NCBI GenBank assembly: GCA_002162755.1
Contig: MAAS01000019.1
Location: 1 to 64,000, forward strand
From: Gammaproteobacteria bacterium 50_400_T64
Lineage (GTDB): Bacteria > Pseudomonadota > Gammaproteobacteria > Pseudomonadales > Porticoccaceae
Reading direction: 5' to 3'
DNA: 64,000 nt
A program made the position numbers and the translations under genes. Every line of letters begins with the position of its first letter. Position 1 is the stretch's first letter. Under the pieces are notes generated by a model that ran no database searches, was not told where the DNA came from, and saw only the letters and a program-made list of their open reading frames with translations. Of the stretch, positions 8,886 to 17,882 are shown piece by piece.

Positions 8886-10064
8886 TTAAAATACATCCCC
8901 AGGCACCCGAACCCAGCCTTCCATCAAGACCCGGGCACTACGACTCATACTCGCCTTATTCACTGCCCATTCACTACCGACCTGACTGGCCTCAGCTCCA
9001 ACCTTCAAAGTCCCAGAGGGATGCCCAAAGGTCACACTGCTACGTTCCCCACCACCGGCAGCCAGGTTAACGAGTGTGCCGGGGATAGCGGCGGCTGAGC
9101 CGATAGCAACGGCTGCGGTGCCCATCATGGCGTGGTGTAATTTACCCATAGATAGTGCACGCACAAGCAGGTCGATTTCTTCTGCTGCTACGGGCTTATC
9201 ACTGGAGGAGGTGTAGGCAACCGGCTTGGCCACAAAGGCCACCTTGGGCGTGTGCTGGCGTGCCACGGCTTCTTCGACATCTTTAATTAAACCCATACGA
9301 ATTGCACCGTGGGCGCGAATCGTTTCAAAGCGCGTTAGTGCTGCAGGGTCACCGTTAATGGCTTCTTGCAGTTCTGCACCGGTGTAACCAATTTCGTCGG
9401 CATTGAGGAAGATGGTGGGAATACCGGCGTTGATCATGGTGACCTTGAAGGTGCCGACACCGGGCACTTCGAGATCATCGACTACATTGCCCGTGGGGAA
9501 CATGGCACCGTCGCCATCGGCGGGGTCGATAAAGTCGACCAGCACTTCGGCGGCGGGAAAGGTCACGCCGTCGAGTTCGAAGTCACCAGTTTCTTGTACT
9601 TCGCCCGCCGTAATGGGTACGTGGGCAATAATGGTTTTTTCGATATTGGCTTGCCAGATGCGGATCACGGCAATGCCGTCGGTGGGAATGCGCGAAGCGT
9701 CGACGAGGCCGTTACTGATGGCGAACGCACCAACCGCTGCGGTGAGGTTGCCGCAGTTACCACTCCAGTCGACAAAGGCTTTGTCGATGGCAACCTGGCC
9801 AAAGAGGTAGTCAACGTCGTGATCGGCTTTCTCACTTTTTGCCAAAATGACGGTTTTGCTGGTGCTGGATGTTGCACCGCCCATGCCGTCAGTTTGCTTG
9901 CCGTAGGGATCGGGGCTGCCGATGACCCGTAGCAACAATGCGTCACGCGCCGCACCAGCGACCTGTGCCGCTTCCGGCAGGTCTTTTAAACTAAAGAAAA
10001 CACCTTTACTGGTGCCGCCACGCATGTAGGTGGCGGGGACTTTTATTTGCGGTACATAGGCCAT
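8886..10064 (-). CDS. prpF: PrpF, AcnD-accessory aconitate/methylaconitate isomerase
   Basis: PrpF works with AcnD in the 2-methylcitrate cycle, isomerising the methylaconitate released by AcnD. The 392-residue protein begins PQIKVPATYMRGGTSKGVFF, where RGGTSKG is the family signature of the diaminopimelate-epimerase-like fold. Other conserved parts are GSPDPYGKQTDGMGGATSST near residue 51 and WSGNCGNLTAAVGAFA near 100, the second containing the Asn-Cys-Gly pocket. It is the last gene of the prp operon, 145 bp after acnD and separated from it by a strong hairpin. Confidence 0.95.
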   Translation of the reverse strand: MAYVPQIKVPATYMRGGTSKGVFFSLKDLPEAAQVAGAARDALLLRVIGSPDPYGKQTDGMGGATSSTSKTVILAKSEKADHDVDYLFGQVAIDKAFVDWSGNCGNLTAAVGAFAISNGLVDASRIPTDGIAVIRIWQANIEKTIIAHVPITAGEVQETGDFELDGVTFPAAEVLVDFIDPADGDGAMFPTGNVVDDLEVPGVGTFKVTMINAGIPTIFLNADEIGYTGAELQEAINGDPAALTRFETIRAHGAIRMGLIKDVEEAVARQHTPKVAFVAKPVAYTSSSDKPVAAEEIDLLVRALSMGKLHHAMMGTAAVAIGSAAAIPGTLVNLAAGGGERSSVTFGHPSGTLKVGAEASQVGSEWAVNKASMSRSARVLMEGWVRVPGDVF

Positions 10065-10121
10065 GGTTTTTATCCTGATCTAATATTTTAAATAATGGTT
10101 TTCTGGAGAGAGTTAATTGCA

Positions 10122-10156
10122 ATATGGCAACGCTGAATAAACCAGCGTTGCCATAT
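10122..10156 (-). terminator. Strong hairpin between acnD and prpF
   Basis: ATATGGCAACGCTG at 10122-10135 pairs perfectly with CAGCGTTGCCATAT at 10143-10156 around a 7-base loop. No T-run follows on the minus strand, so it is more likely an mRNA-stabilising or attenuating hairpin than a full terminator. It could lower prpF expression relative to acnD. Confidence 0.5.
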
Positions 10157-10209
10157 CAAGGGTCAGCTCTTAACTCATTACCGACGTTTTCAGCTGCTTA
10201 CTGAAAACT

Positions 10210-12801
10210 CTAATTGGCTGAAGACTCTAAAAAGTCATCCGCAAAGCGCTGCAGTACACCGCCCGCTTCGTACACCAATACTTCTTCAGCGGTATCGAGG
10301 CGGCAGGTCACTGGCACGTCAACCGTTTCGCCGTTCTTACGGTTGATGCGCAGGGTCAGGTCAGCCCGGGGGCTAGCTTTACCAATTACATCGAAAGTCT
10401 CGGTGCCGTCAATGGCGTAGGTCTTGCGATTTTCACCGGCTTTAAATTCCAGTGGCATCACACCCATGCCGACCAGGTTGGTGCGATGGATACGCTCGAA
10501 GCCTTCGGCGACGATGGCTTCAACACCGGCTAAACGAACACCTTTTGCAGCCCAGTCACGGGATGAACCCTGACCGTAGTCGGCACCGGCAACAATAATT
10601 AGCGGCTGCTTGCGCTCCATGTAGGTTTCAATGGCTTCCCACATACGGCTGACCTTGCCTTCTGGCTCAATGCGGGCCAGTGAACCCTGTTTGGTTTCAC
10701 CATTTTCCTGCACCATTTCGTTAAACAGTTTGGGGTTGGCAAAGGTCGCGCGCTGGGCTGTGAGGTGATCACCACGGTGGGTAGCATAGGAATTGAAATC
10801 CACTTCTGGCAAACCCATTTTGTCGAGGTAGGCTCCGGCGGCGCTGTTCAACTGAATGGCGTTGGATGGGGACAGGTGGTCGGTAGTGATGTTGTCACCC
10901 AGTACGGCTAGTGGACGCATACCTTTCATGGTGCGCTCACCGGCCAACGCGCCTTCCCAATACGGGGGGCGACGAATGTAGGTGGTTTGTGGGCGCCAGT
11001 CGTAAAGCGGGCTCACTTTCTCAGCGTCATCATCCTTAATATCAAACATCGGGATGTATATTTCACGGAACTGTTCAGGCTTCACGCTGGCTTCAACAAT
11101 GGCGTCGATCTCTTCATCGCTGGGCCAAATATCTTTCAAGGTAATGTCGTTGCCATTTTGATCTTTGCCAAGCACATCTTTTTCGATATCGAAACGAATA
11201 GTACCGGCGATAGCGTAGGCGACAACCAGAGGCGGTGAGGCCAAAAATGCCTGCTTGGCGTGGGGATGAATGCGACCGTCAAAGTTACGGTTGCCCGACA
11301 GCACAGCGGTGGAATATAAATCGCGATCAATAATTTCCTGCTGAATGACGGGGTCGAGGGCACCACTCATACCGTTACAAGTGGTGCAGGCAAAACCGAC
11401 GATGCCGAAGCCGAGCTTTTCTAACTCAGGCAAGAGCTTCGCTTCTTTAAGATAAAGCTCAGCCACTTTTGAGCCCGGTGCGAAAGAAGTCTTCACCCAG
11501 GGCTTGCGGGTCAAACCCAGCTTATTGGCATTGCGCGCAATCAACGCTGCTGCAATCACATTGCGCGGGTTGCTGGTGTTGGTACAGCTGGTAATGGCGG
11601 CAATAATCACAGCGCCATCAGGCATCAGGCCCTCTTCATTTTCAACCACACCGGAGATGCCACGGGCAGCCAGTTCAGACGTTGGCACGCGGGCATGGGG
11701 GTTAGACGGCCCAGCAATGGTGCGCACCACAGTCGATAGATCAAAACTCAACACACGGGGGTATTCCGCCGTTTTCAGACTGTCAGCCCACAGGCCAGTT
11801 TGTTTGGCGTAGGTTTCAACCAGCTTCACTTGCTCAGCTTCGCGGCCAGTGATTTTCAGATAGTCGATAGTCTGCTGGTCGATGTAGAACATCGCTGCAG
11901 AGGCACCAAACTCTGGGGTCATATTGGAGATCGTCGCACGGTCACCCAAACTTAAATTGGCAACGCCTTCGCCGAAGAACTCGAGGTAAGAGGAAACCAC
12001 TTTCTCATTGCGCAGATATTCAGTCAGTGCCAGCACGATGTCGGTAGCAGTAATGCCGGGCTGGGCTTTACCTTTCAGCTCGACGCCAATAATGTCGGGC
12101 AGGCGCATGTAAGATGGACGACCCAGCATGACGGTTTCAGCTTCAAGACCACCCACACCGAGGGCGATAACACCCAGAGCATCAACGTGAGGTGTGTGGC
12201 TGTCGGTGCCGACTAGCGTATCAGGGAAGGCAACGCCTTCACGGGACTGGATGACCGGTGACATTTTCTCCAGATTGATCTGGTGCATGATGCCGTTACC
12301 GGGCTGAATCACATCAACATTTTCAAAGGCTTTCTTGGTCCAGTTAATAAAGTGGAAGCGATCTTCATTGCGACGATCTTCAATCGCGCGGTTTTTGGCA
12401 AAGGCATCTTTATCAAAACCAGGAGCTTCCACAGCCAATGAGTGGTCGACGATCAATTGTGTCGGCACCACTGGGTTTACTTTTGCGGGGTCACCGCCCC
12501 TTTCTGCAATCGCATCACGCAAACCGGCGAGATCCACCAGTGCAGTCTGGCCCAGAATATCGTGGCACACGACGCGCGCAGGGTACCAGGGGAAGTCGAG
12601 ATCTTGCTTGCCTTCGATGATTTGCTTCAGTGAGTCAGTCAGCACTTCAGGCTCACAGCGACGCACCAGGTTCTCGGCATAGACGCGAGAAACGTAGGGC
12701 AGTTTGGCGTAGGCGCCTGGCTTAATAGCATCGACCGCTTCTTGCGTATCGAAAAAATCGAGCTGGGTACCCGGTAGGGATTTACGATATTCAGTATTCA
12801 T
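10210..12801 (-). CDS. acnD: AcnD, Fe/S-dependent 2-methylcitrate dehydratase
   Basis: AcnD dehydrates 2-methylcitrate to methylaconitate and depends on PrpF to complete the conversion. From ATG 12801 the protein has 863 residues, standard for this aconitase-family enzyme. The [4Fe-4S] ligands are Cys406 (ITSCTNTSNPRN) and Cys472/Cys475 (GFACTTCNGMSG). The swivel domain follows (VLGDNITTDHLSPSNAI near residue 650, GADYGQGSSRDWAAKGVRLA near 760). An in-frame ATG at 12825 would add eight residues but is less like the family start. It lies between prpC and prpF, behind a terminator-like hairpin. Confidence 0.95.
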   Translation of the reverse strand: MNTEYRKSLPGTQLDFFDTQEAVDAIKPGAYAKLPYVSRVYAENLVRRCEPEVLTDSLKQIIEGKQDLDFPWYPARVVCHDILGQTALVDLAGLRDAIAERGGDPAKVNPVVPTQLIVDHSLAVEAPGFDKDAFAKNRAIEDRRNEDRFHFINWTKKAFENVDVIQPGNGIMHQINLEKMSPVIQSREGVAFPDTLVGTDSHTPHVDALGVIALGVGGLEAETVMLGRPSYMRLPDIIGVELKGKAQPGITATDIVLALTEYLRNEKVVSSYLEFFGEGVANLSLGDRATISNMTPEFGASAAMFYIDQQTIDYLKITGREAEQVKLVETYAKQTGLWADSLKTAEYPRVLSFDLSTVVRTIAGPSNPHARVPTSELAARGISGVVENEEGLMPDGAVIIAAITSCTNTSNPRNVIAAALIARNANKLGLTRKPWVKTSFAPGSKVAELYLKEAKLLPELEKLGFGIVGFACTTCNGMSGALDPVIQQEIIDRDLYSTAVLSGNRNFDGRIHPHAKQAFLASPPLVVAYAIAGTIRFDIEKDVLGKDQNGNDITLKDIWPSDEEIDAIVEASVKPEQFREIYIPMFDIKDDDAEKVSPLYDWRPQTTYIRRPPYWEGALAGERTMKGMRPLAVLGDNITTDHLSPSNAIQLNSAAGAYLDKMGLPEVDFNSYATHRGDHLTAQRATFANPKLFNEMVQENGETKQGSLARIEPEGKVSRMWEAIETYMERKQPLIIVAGADYGQGSSRDWAAKGVRLAGVEAIVAEGFERIHRTNLVGMGVMPLEFKAGENRKTYAIDGTETFDVIGKASPRADLTLRINRKNGETVDVPVTCRLDTAEEVLVYEAGGVLQRFADDFLESSAN

Positions 12802-12861
12802 AATCTCATGTTCTTTATAAAACAAATCACATTACCAATGACTTGTAAGTTATTGAAATTA

Positions 12862-12895
12862 AAAAAGGAGCATCGCTAACACGACACTCCTTTTT
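12862..12895 (-). terminator. Rho-independent terminator-like hairpin between prpC and acnD
   Basis: On the minus strand, AAAAAGGAG-tg-TCG pairs with CGA-tg-CTCCTTTTTT around a short loop and ends in six T. The arms are 12862-12870 and 12887-12895 on the plus strand. The T-tract makes it a credible partial terminator that would reduce acnD and prpF relative to prpB and prpC. Because the stem is A/T at both ends, it could also work for the plus strand. Confidence 0.6.
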
Positions 12896-12925
12896 CGATT
12901 GCGATCAAATACCAGAGGAGTGGTA

Positions 12926-14050
12926 CTAGCGCTCGGTGATCGCCGGTACAGCACGCATGTCCGGCCCGGTGTATTCAGCACTGGGGCGAATAATACGGTT
13001 GTCGGCGCGTTGCTCAAAGACGTGAGCAGCCCAACCGGTCAAACGCGACATAACGAAAATCGGCGTAAACAACTTCGTGGGAATGCCCATAAAGTGGTAG
13101 GCCGAGGCATGGAAGAAATCGGCGTTACAGAACAACTTCTTCTCACGCCACATGACTTCTTCACAGCGTACTGAAACGGGATAAAGAACGGTGTCGCCAA
13201 CGTCTTTACCGAGCTTTTCAGCCCACTCTTTAATGATAGCGTTTCGGGGATCGGAGTCGGCATAAATCGCATGACCGAAGCCCATGATTTTGTCTTTACG
13301 TGCCAACATGGCCATCATTTCTTCTTCAGCATTATCGGCGCTGGTGAAGCCTTCAATCATGTCCATCGCCGCTTCGTTAGCACCACCGTGCAGTGGGCCA
13401 CGCAGGCTGCCAATCGCTGCAGTTACGCAGGAGTGGATGTCAGACAGAGTGGACGCACAAACGCGAGCGGTAAAGGTCGAGGCGTTGAACTCGTGCTCGG
13501 CGTAGAGGATCAATGAAACATTCATCACTCGCTCGTGCAGCTCATTGGGCTTCTCGCCACGCAGCATGTGCAGGAAGTGCCCGCCGATGGAATCGTCATC
13601 GGTTTCAGTCTCAACTTTTACGCCGTCGTGACTGAAGCGATACCAGTAGCAAATGATCGAGGGAAAGACGGCGAGTAAACGATCCGTCGCGGCTTCCTGC
13701 TGGTCGAAATCAGTTTCCGTTTCAAGGTTGCCCAGGAAAGAACAACCAGTACGCAGCACGTCCATGGGGTGAGCATCGGCGGGAATGCGCTCGAGTACAT
13801 CTTTCAACGCCTGGGGCAAACCACGAAGACCTTTGAGCGTAGTACGGTAGGCGTCCAGCTCAGTTTGTGTGGGCAGTGCGCCTTTTAAAATCAGATGAGC
13901 CACTTCTTCAAACACGCAGGTTTCAGCGAGGTCTTTAACATCGAAACCCCGGTAGGTTAAACCCGAGCCTTCTTTGCCGACTGTGGATAATGCTGTTTTA
14001 CCGGCCACCTGGCCGCGTAGGCCTGCGCCTGAAAGTACTTTAGTTGCCAT
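12926..14050 (-). CDS. prpC: PrpC, 2-methylcitrate synthase
   Basis: PrpC condenses propionyl-CoA with oxaloacetate to 2-methylcitrate. The protein starts MATKVLSGAGLRGQVAGKTA at ATG 14050, with AGAGGA seven bases upstream. A TTG six bases further up is not needed. Citrate-synthase motifs are AEHEFNASTFTARVCASTLS near residue 185, GPLHGGANEAAMDMIE near 218 and MGFGHAIYADSDPRN near 256, carrying the catalytic histidines, with the later Asp in CNADFFHASAYHFMG. The shortish length (374) fits 2-methylcitrate synthases rather than the hexameric citrate synthases. Confidence 0.95.
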   Translation of the reverse strand: MATKVLSGAGLRGQVAGKTALSTVGKEGSGLTYRGFDVKDLAETCVFEEVAHLILKGALPTQTELDAYRTTLKGLRGLPQALKDVLERIPADAHPMDVLRTGCSFLGNLETETDFDQQEAATDRLLAVFPSIICYWYRFSHDGVKVETETDDDSIGGHFLHMLRGEKPNELHERVMNVSLILYAEHEFNASTFTARVCASTLSDIHSCVTAAIGSLRGPLHGGANEAAMDMIEGFTSADNAEEEMMAMLARKDKIMGFGHAIYADSDPRNAIIKEWAEKLGKDVGDTVLYPVSVRCEEVMWREKKLFCNADFFHASAYHFMGIPTKLFTPIFVMSRLTGWAAHVFEQRADNRIIRPSAEYTGPDMRAVPAITER

Positions 14051-14133
14051 GCTCAATTCCTCTACTGTTAATCCATGTGACTTACTGTTGAAGTCGTTTT
14101 CGCTACTGTGTTTTAACTGACTTACTTTTTTCG

Positions 14134-15024
14134 CTACTTATTTTTACCCTGGGCAAACAAGCTATCCAGCTTCTGCTCGTACTCGTGGTAACTAAGGTAG
14201 TCATACAATTCCATGCGCGTTTGCATAGTATCGACAACGGCCTTTTGGTCACCTTCTTCAAGAATACTGGTGTAAACATTTTCCGCCGCTTTGTTCATGG
14301 CGCGGAAAGCAGACAATGGGTAAAGCACCATATCGACGCCCCACTCGCCCAGCTCAGCCTTATTGTACAGAGGTGTTTGGCCAAACTCCGTAATATTTGC
14401 CAGCAGAGGTACATCAATTGCAGCACTGAAAGCGCGGTAGTGTTCTTCTTCATTCACCGCTTCGGCGAAGATGCCATCGGCACCGGCTTCAACACAGGCC
14501 TGAGCCCGCTCGATCGCTTTTTCTAACCCTTCCTGTGCGAAGGCATCGGTACGCGCCATGATAAAAAAGCTCTCATCGGTGCGAGCATCAACCGCAGCTT
14601 TAACACGGTCGACCATTTCCTGCTGGCTGACAATTTCTTTATTCGGGCGATGACCGCACCGCTTCTGGGCAATTTGATCTTCAATATGCACGGCAGCAGC
14701 ACCGGCGCGAATCATGTCTTTAACGGTGCGGGTAATGTTAAATGCCCCACCCCAACCAGTATCGATATCAACCAGCAGAGGTACTTCAACCGCCGAGGTA
14801 ATACGACGTACATCTTCGAGCACATCATTAAGGCTGGTCATACCCAAATCGGGCAGGCCGTAGGAGGCATTGGCAACACCACCACCGGAAAGATAAATGG
14901 CTTTGTGACCAATTTGCTCAGCCATCATTGCGCAATAGGGGTTGATGGTGCCGAGAATTTGCAGAGGTTTGTTATCTGCTAGCGCCTTGCGAAAACGAGC
15001 GCCGGGGGTTAAAGATGTCGTCAT
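14134..15024 (-). CDS. prpB: PrpB, 2-methylisocitrate lyase
   Basis: PrpB cleaves 2-methylisocitrate to pyruvate and succinate, the last step of the cycle. The 296-residue protein is of the isocitrate lyase/PEP mutase family. The substrate and Mg2+ site is [12 protein letters not shown] (residues 85-96). The catalytic loop is [10 protein letters not shown] (121-130), with Cys123 as general acid, in the KxCGH form typical of PrpB. It follows gntR by 67 bp on the same strand, implying co-transcription. Confidence 0.95.
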   Translation of the reverse strand: MTTSLTPGARFRKALADNKPLQILGTINPYCAMMAEQIGHKAIYLSGGGVANASYGLPDLGMTSLNDVLEDVRRITSAVEVPLLVDIDTGWGGAFNITRTVKDMIRAGAAAVHIEDQIAQKRCGHRPNKEIVSQQEMVDRVKAAVDARTDESFFIMARTDAFAQEGLEKAIERAQACVEAGADGIFAEAVNEEEHYRAFSAAIDVPLLANITEFGQTPLYNKAELGEWGVDMVLYPLSAFRAMNKAAENVYTSILEEGDQKAVVDTMQTRMELYDYLSYHEYEQKLDSLFAQGKNK

Positions 15025-15091
15025 AAATCACCTATGTTGTCGTACGTTTTACTGTTGTTTGTTAACTACTCTTTTATCAGTCACTACCTGC

Positions 15092-15793
15092 TTACCTAAC
15101 AGGTTTAAGCGCCAGATCAAGACCATCATCCATCTGACGCTCAACATTGATTCGCGATGCGCGTATGTGGCGGCGCATCAGCATTTCTGCCATTTCACCA
15201 TCGCGGTCTGCAATGGCCTGTACGATGTGACGGTGTTCAGAAAAGGCATCGCTCGCCCTGGGGCTAAGCATACCAAACTGGTAACGATACATTCTCACTT
15301 TGGCGTAGAGTTCCTCACAGAGCAAACGGATTAACTGGCTATTGCCGCTGCCCATGACCAGTCGATAATGAAAGTCCAGGTCACCCTCTTTTTGGTAATA
15401 AGCCCTGCCCTCTTGCAGTTCGCTATTTTGCATATGCTCTTCGAGCAATTGCTGAAGCTCAAGAATTTCAGCCTCGCTCATATTCTGCGCGGCCAGTCGA
15501 CAAGCCATACCTTCGAGCGCTTCACGCACATGATAGATTTCCAGTAGCCCATGCAAGCTAAGCTCGACAACCCGAGCACCCGCATTGGCCTTGCGCGATA
15601 CCAGACAAGCTGACACCAGGCGAGCCAAAGCCTCACGTACGGTACTGCGCCCGACTTTGTAAAGGCGACTCAGCTCTACTTCATTAATTTTACTGCCTGC
15701 GGCGATCTCTCCACAGATAATATCGCCACGCAGACGATGAAACAGTATATCGACTGCGGTAGAGGCATCAGGATGGGCAAGATAAGTGTTCAA
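15092..15793 (-). CDS. GntR-family (FCD subfamily) regulator of the prp operon
   Basis: This is a 233-residue transcription factor. An N-terminal winged helix (residues 10-75: EVELSRLYKVGRSTVREALA) is followed by an all-helical FCD ligand domain (residues 85-215) with the conserved HxxL/I block SEHRHIVQAIADRDGEMAEM. It is the first gene of the prpBC-acnD-prpF cluster, so it most likely represses the operon and senses a cycle intermediate such as 2-methylcitrate. That ligand is inferred from the family role in other bacteria. The only candidate start is TTG at 15793; no ATG or GTG lies in frame upstream, and the SD is weak. Confidence 0.85.
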   Translation of the reverse strand: MNTYLAHPDASTAVDILFHRLRGDIICGEIAAGSKINEVELSRLYKVGRSTVREALARLVSACLVSRKANAGARVVELSLHGLLEIYHVREALEGMACRLAAQNMSEAEILELQQLLEEHMQNSELQEGRAYYQKEGDLDFHYRLVMGSGNSQLIRLLCEELYAKVRMYRYQFGMLSPRASDAFSEHRHIVQAIADRDGEMAEMLMRRHIRASRINVERQMDDGLDLALKPVR

Positions 15794-15822
15794 TGTTTTA
15801 AATCGCGGGCTAAAGTTCGCTG

Positions 15823-15833
15823 TTGTCTGACAG
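15823..15833. promoter_or_regulatory. Candidate GntR operator, downstream copy
   Basis: TTGTCTGACAG shares ten of eleven bases with the perfect palindrome core at 15876-15886. It lies just downstream of the predicted -10 box, near the transcription start of the prp operon, where repressor binding would block initiation. Confidence 0.5.
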
Positions 15834-15840
15834 GGCGAAC

Positions 15841-15869
15841 TTTATAACAATAAACACCCGGGCATTCAA
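15841..15869 (-). promoter_or_regulatory. Predicted sigma-70 promoter of the gntR-prp operon
   Basis: On the minus strand, TTGAAT (plus positions 15864-15869) and TATAAA (15841-15846) are separated by exactly 17 bases. The box pair is 48 bp upstream of the TTG start of the GntR gene and is bracketed by two copies of the TTGTCTGACA motif, one just upstream of -35 and one just downstream of -10. Confidence 0.6.
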
Positions 15870-15873
15870 GACG

Positions 15874-15888
15874 GATTGTCTGACAATC
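15874..15888. promoter_or_regulatory. Candidate GntR operator: perfect palindrome GATTGTC-T-GACAATC
   Basis: The 15-bp sequence GATTGTCTGACAATC is a perfect inverted repeat with a one-base centre, a length and symmetry normal for FCD-type GntR operators. It lies immediately upstream of the predicted -35 box. Together with the copy at 15823 it forms a pair about 53 bp apart, close to five helical turns. Autoregulation of the prp operon is the natural inference. Confidence 0.6.
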
Positions 15889-16059
15889 TTGATCGTCATC
15901 ACGTTGAAAGCTTACATTTATTATATTAAAACCTAATACGCAAATTAAGTATTGGGCGTATGGTTTGACCCTGAAAAAGTGGGCATAATGCCAACGCTTC
16001 ATTAAGCGAGCATTTATCGTCAACCGAGACATTCAACCGAGCTAGCACCGCAACTTTAC

Positions 16060-16590
16060 ATGCCCAGAAAACTGTTTCGCCGGCTAATCCCCGTCAAGCT
16101 GAACCCCAATCCAAACTCTCTGGCATCGCGCTGGTTCGGCCCGATCCTGAGCGACCCACACCTTCTGCATTTAAATCGCCACTCGGTTTCCACTGCTTTT
16201 TTTATCGGCTTATTCTGTGCTTGTTTACCCATCCCCGGGCAAACCTTTGTGGTCACTGCGCTGGCATTGGTATTTCGCTGCAACCTGCCACTATCGCTGG
16301 TTCTTATTTGGGTCAGTAACCCGTTGACCATTCCGCCAATGATTCTTGGCCTTCACCGACTCGGGCAATGGATGCTTGGTCACGATGCAGCAGCCAACGC
16401 CATTCACTTCAACTGGGAATGGCTCAGAGAAAACCTGGATAATGTTTATTTACCCATGTTGCTCGCCGGTGTTACCTGCGGCCTGGTGATGGGTGGCATC
16501 GGTTATTTAACCGTGCGTATTTTATGGCGCTGGAAAGTCATAAAAAGCTGGGAAGCTCGCAAGAAAAAGCGCCTGCAAGGTTCTAGTTAA
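16060..16590 (+). CDS. DUF2062 membrane protein
   Basis: This 176-residue protein has the DUF2062 domain: a basic N-terminus (MPRKLFRRLIPVKLNPNPNS), then HSVSTAFFIGLFCACLPIPG near residue 42, SLVLIWVSNPLTIPPMILGL near 80, and a third membrane helix near 132-155. The family sits in the inner membrane and its function is unknown. The same gene lies beside lolCDE in Pseudomonas, so it belongs to the conserved backbone. It is divergent from the prp operon and convergent with lolE. Confidence 0.85.
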   Translation: MPRKLFRRLIPVKLNPNPNSLASRWFGPILSDPHLLHLNRHSVSTAFFIGLFCACLPIPGQTFVVTALALVFRCNLPLSLVLIWVSNPLTIPPMILGLHRLGQWMLGHDAAANAIHFNWEWLRENLDNVYLPMLLAGVTCGLVMGGIGYLTVRILWRWKVIKSWEARKKKRLQGSS

Positions 16591-16628
16591 GCAACGCCCG
16601 CTCTCTTAATAGCCCTTACCACAAGCAC

Positions 16629-17882
16629 TTATTCGTAGCGTAATACCTGAGCGGGTTGCAGCCGCGCAGCTCGCCAAGCGGGATAAAGCGTAGCAAGAAA
16701 ATTAAGAGCTAATGCGACCAAAGCCACCAGAACGACATCGGAACTGCGCAGGTCTGAGGGAATATAATCGATAGGATAAATATCGACACTGAGAAACTGC
16801 AGGCCCAGAAAACTCTCGAGCAAACCAATAATATCAGCCACAAAGTAGCTGCCGAGTACGCCAAGCAAGACGCCCAGTATCGTTCCCGCAACACCAATCA
16901 GTGCACCCTGCACAAGAAAAATAGCGAGCACCGCAGAGTTGCTAGCACCCAGGGTTTTTAGCACGGCAATATCACCGCGCTTTTCAACAACCGTCATCAC
17001 CAACATTGAAACAATGTTAAATACGGCGATAGCGATAACCAAAAACACCAGTAAACCCACCAACTTGCGGGACATCTGAATTGCCTGATAAAGATTGCCG
17101 TGGGTTTGCAGCCAATCGGTAAAACGAAAGTCATCGGGTAATTGCTGCAATAATTGATAGGCAATTTGCCGGGCGTTAAAGACATCCTCAACTTTGACCC
17201 GCAAGCCGCCGACGCGCCCGCCAAGGCCAGCCAGCTCACCTGCGGCCTGGAGACTCACCAATGCTACGCGGGTGTCTATACCCGTATGGGTTTGGTAGAT
17301 ACCGGCCAGGCTAAAGACCTGAGCTACAGGTAAAGCCTGTCGGCCCTGGCTAAGTTGGCCGGGAATAATCAGGGTGATTTTTGCACCGATTTTAGAGCCC
17401 AGCTTTTCAGCCAGGGGCAGCGGTAGCAAAATTTCATCCACACTTAAACTAGGGTAAGCCACACTAGCCTCACCCAAACTAAAGCCTTCGCCGAGACCGT
17501 CACCCGTTGTACCCAACAACTGCACGGCCTGTGTATTACCGCGGAAATTCAACATGCCGTCGAGCTGAGTAAAGGGCTTTACTTCTCTCACTTCAGGCGC
17601 TGCACCGACCCTGTTCGCCAGCGCCGCCCAATCGTCAATGCCACCGGGCTTGAAGAGCTGAATATGAGGCACAACGCCCAGGACTCGGGTACGCATTTCT
17701 TTATCGAAACCGTTCATCACCGAGAGCACAATAATCATCAGGGCCACACCGAGCACTAAACCGCTAATCGCCAACAGCGCGATAAAAGAGGCGAGCTGTT
17801 TATTCGCACCGTTGCGGGAAGAACCGGCGCTAAAGAAACGCTTGCCAATAAAAAGCGGATAGCTGCGCATTAAGCGGGACAC
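16629..17882 (-). CDS. lolE: LolC/LolE-type lipoprotein-releasing ABC permease (downstream copy)
   Basis: This 417-residue inner-membrane permease releases outer-membrane lipoproteins to LolA in the LolCDE complex. It has the family N-terminus (YPLFIGKRFF) and first TM (FIALLAISGLVLGVALMIIV) followed by LSVMNGFDKEMRTRVLGVVP, a large periplasmic domain (residues 70-270), then three TMs (near 275, 325, 375) and the end YPAWRAARLQPAQVLRYE. The start is GTG 17882 or ATG 17870, both overlapping the lolD stop, so translation is probably coupled. The E versus C label rests on gene order only. Confidence 0.9.
   Translation of the reverse strand: MSRLMRSYPLFIGKRFFSAGSSRNGANKQLASFIALLAISGLVLGVALMIIVLSVMNGFDKEMRTRVLGVVPHIQLFKPGGIDDWAALANRVGAAPEVREVKPFTQLDGMLNFRGNTQAVQLLGTTGDGLGEGFSLGEASVAYPSLSVDEILLPLPLAEKLGSKIGAKITLIIPGQLSQGRQALPVAQVFSLAGIYQTHTGIDTRVALVSLQAAGELAGLGGRVGGLRVKVEDVFNARQIAYQLLQQLPDDFRFTDWLQTHGNLYQAIQMSRKLVGLLVFLVIAIAVFNIVSMLVMTVVEKRGDIAVLKTLGASNSAVLAIFLVQGALIGVAGTILGVLLGVLGSYFVADIIGLLESFLGLQFLSVDIYPIDYIPSDLRSSDVVLVALVALALNFLATLYPAWRAARLQPAQVLRYE

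Noticed and set aside
9366..9932. 188-residue plus-strand open frame opposite prpF
   Set aside because: It is the reverse-frame shadow of a high-GC coding gene; no start signal or recognisable domain, while prpF is certain.
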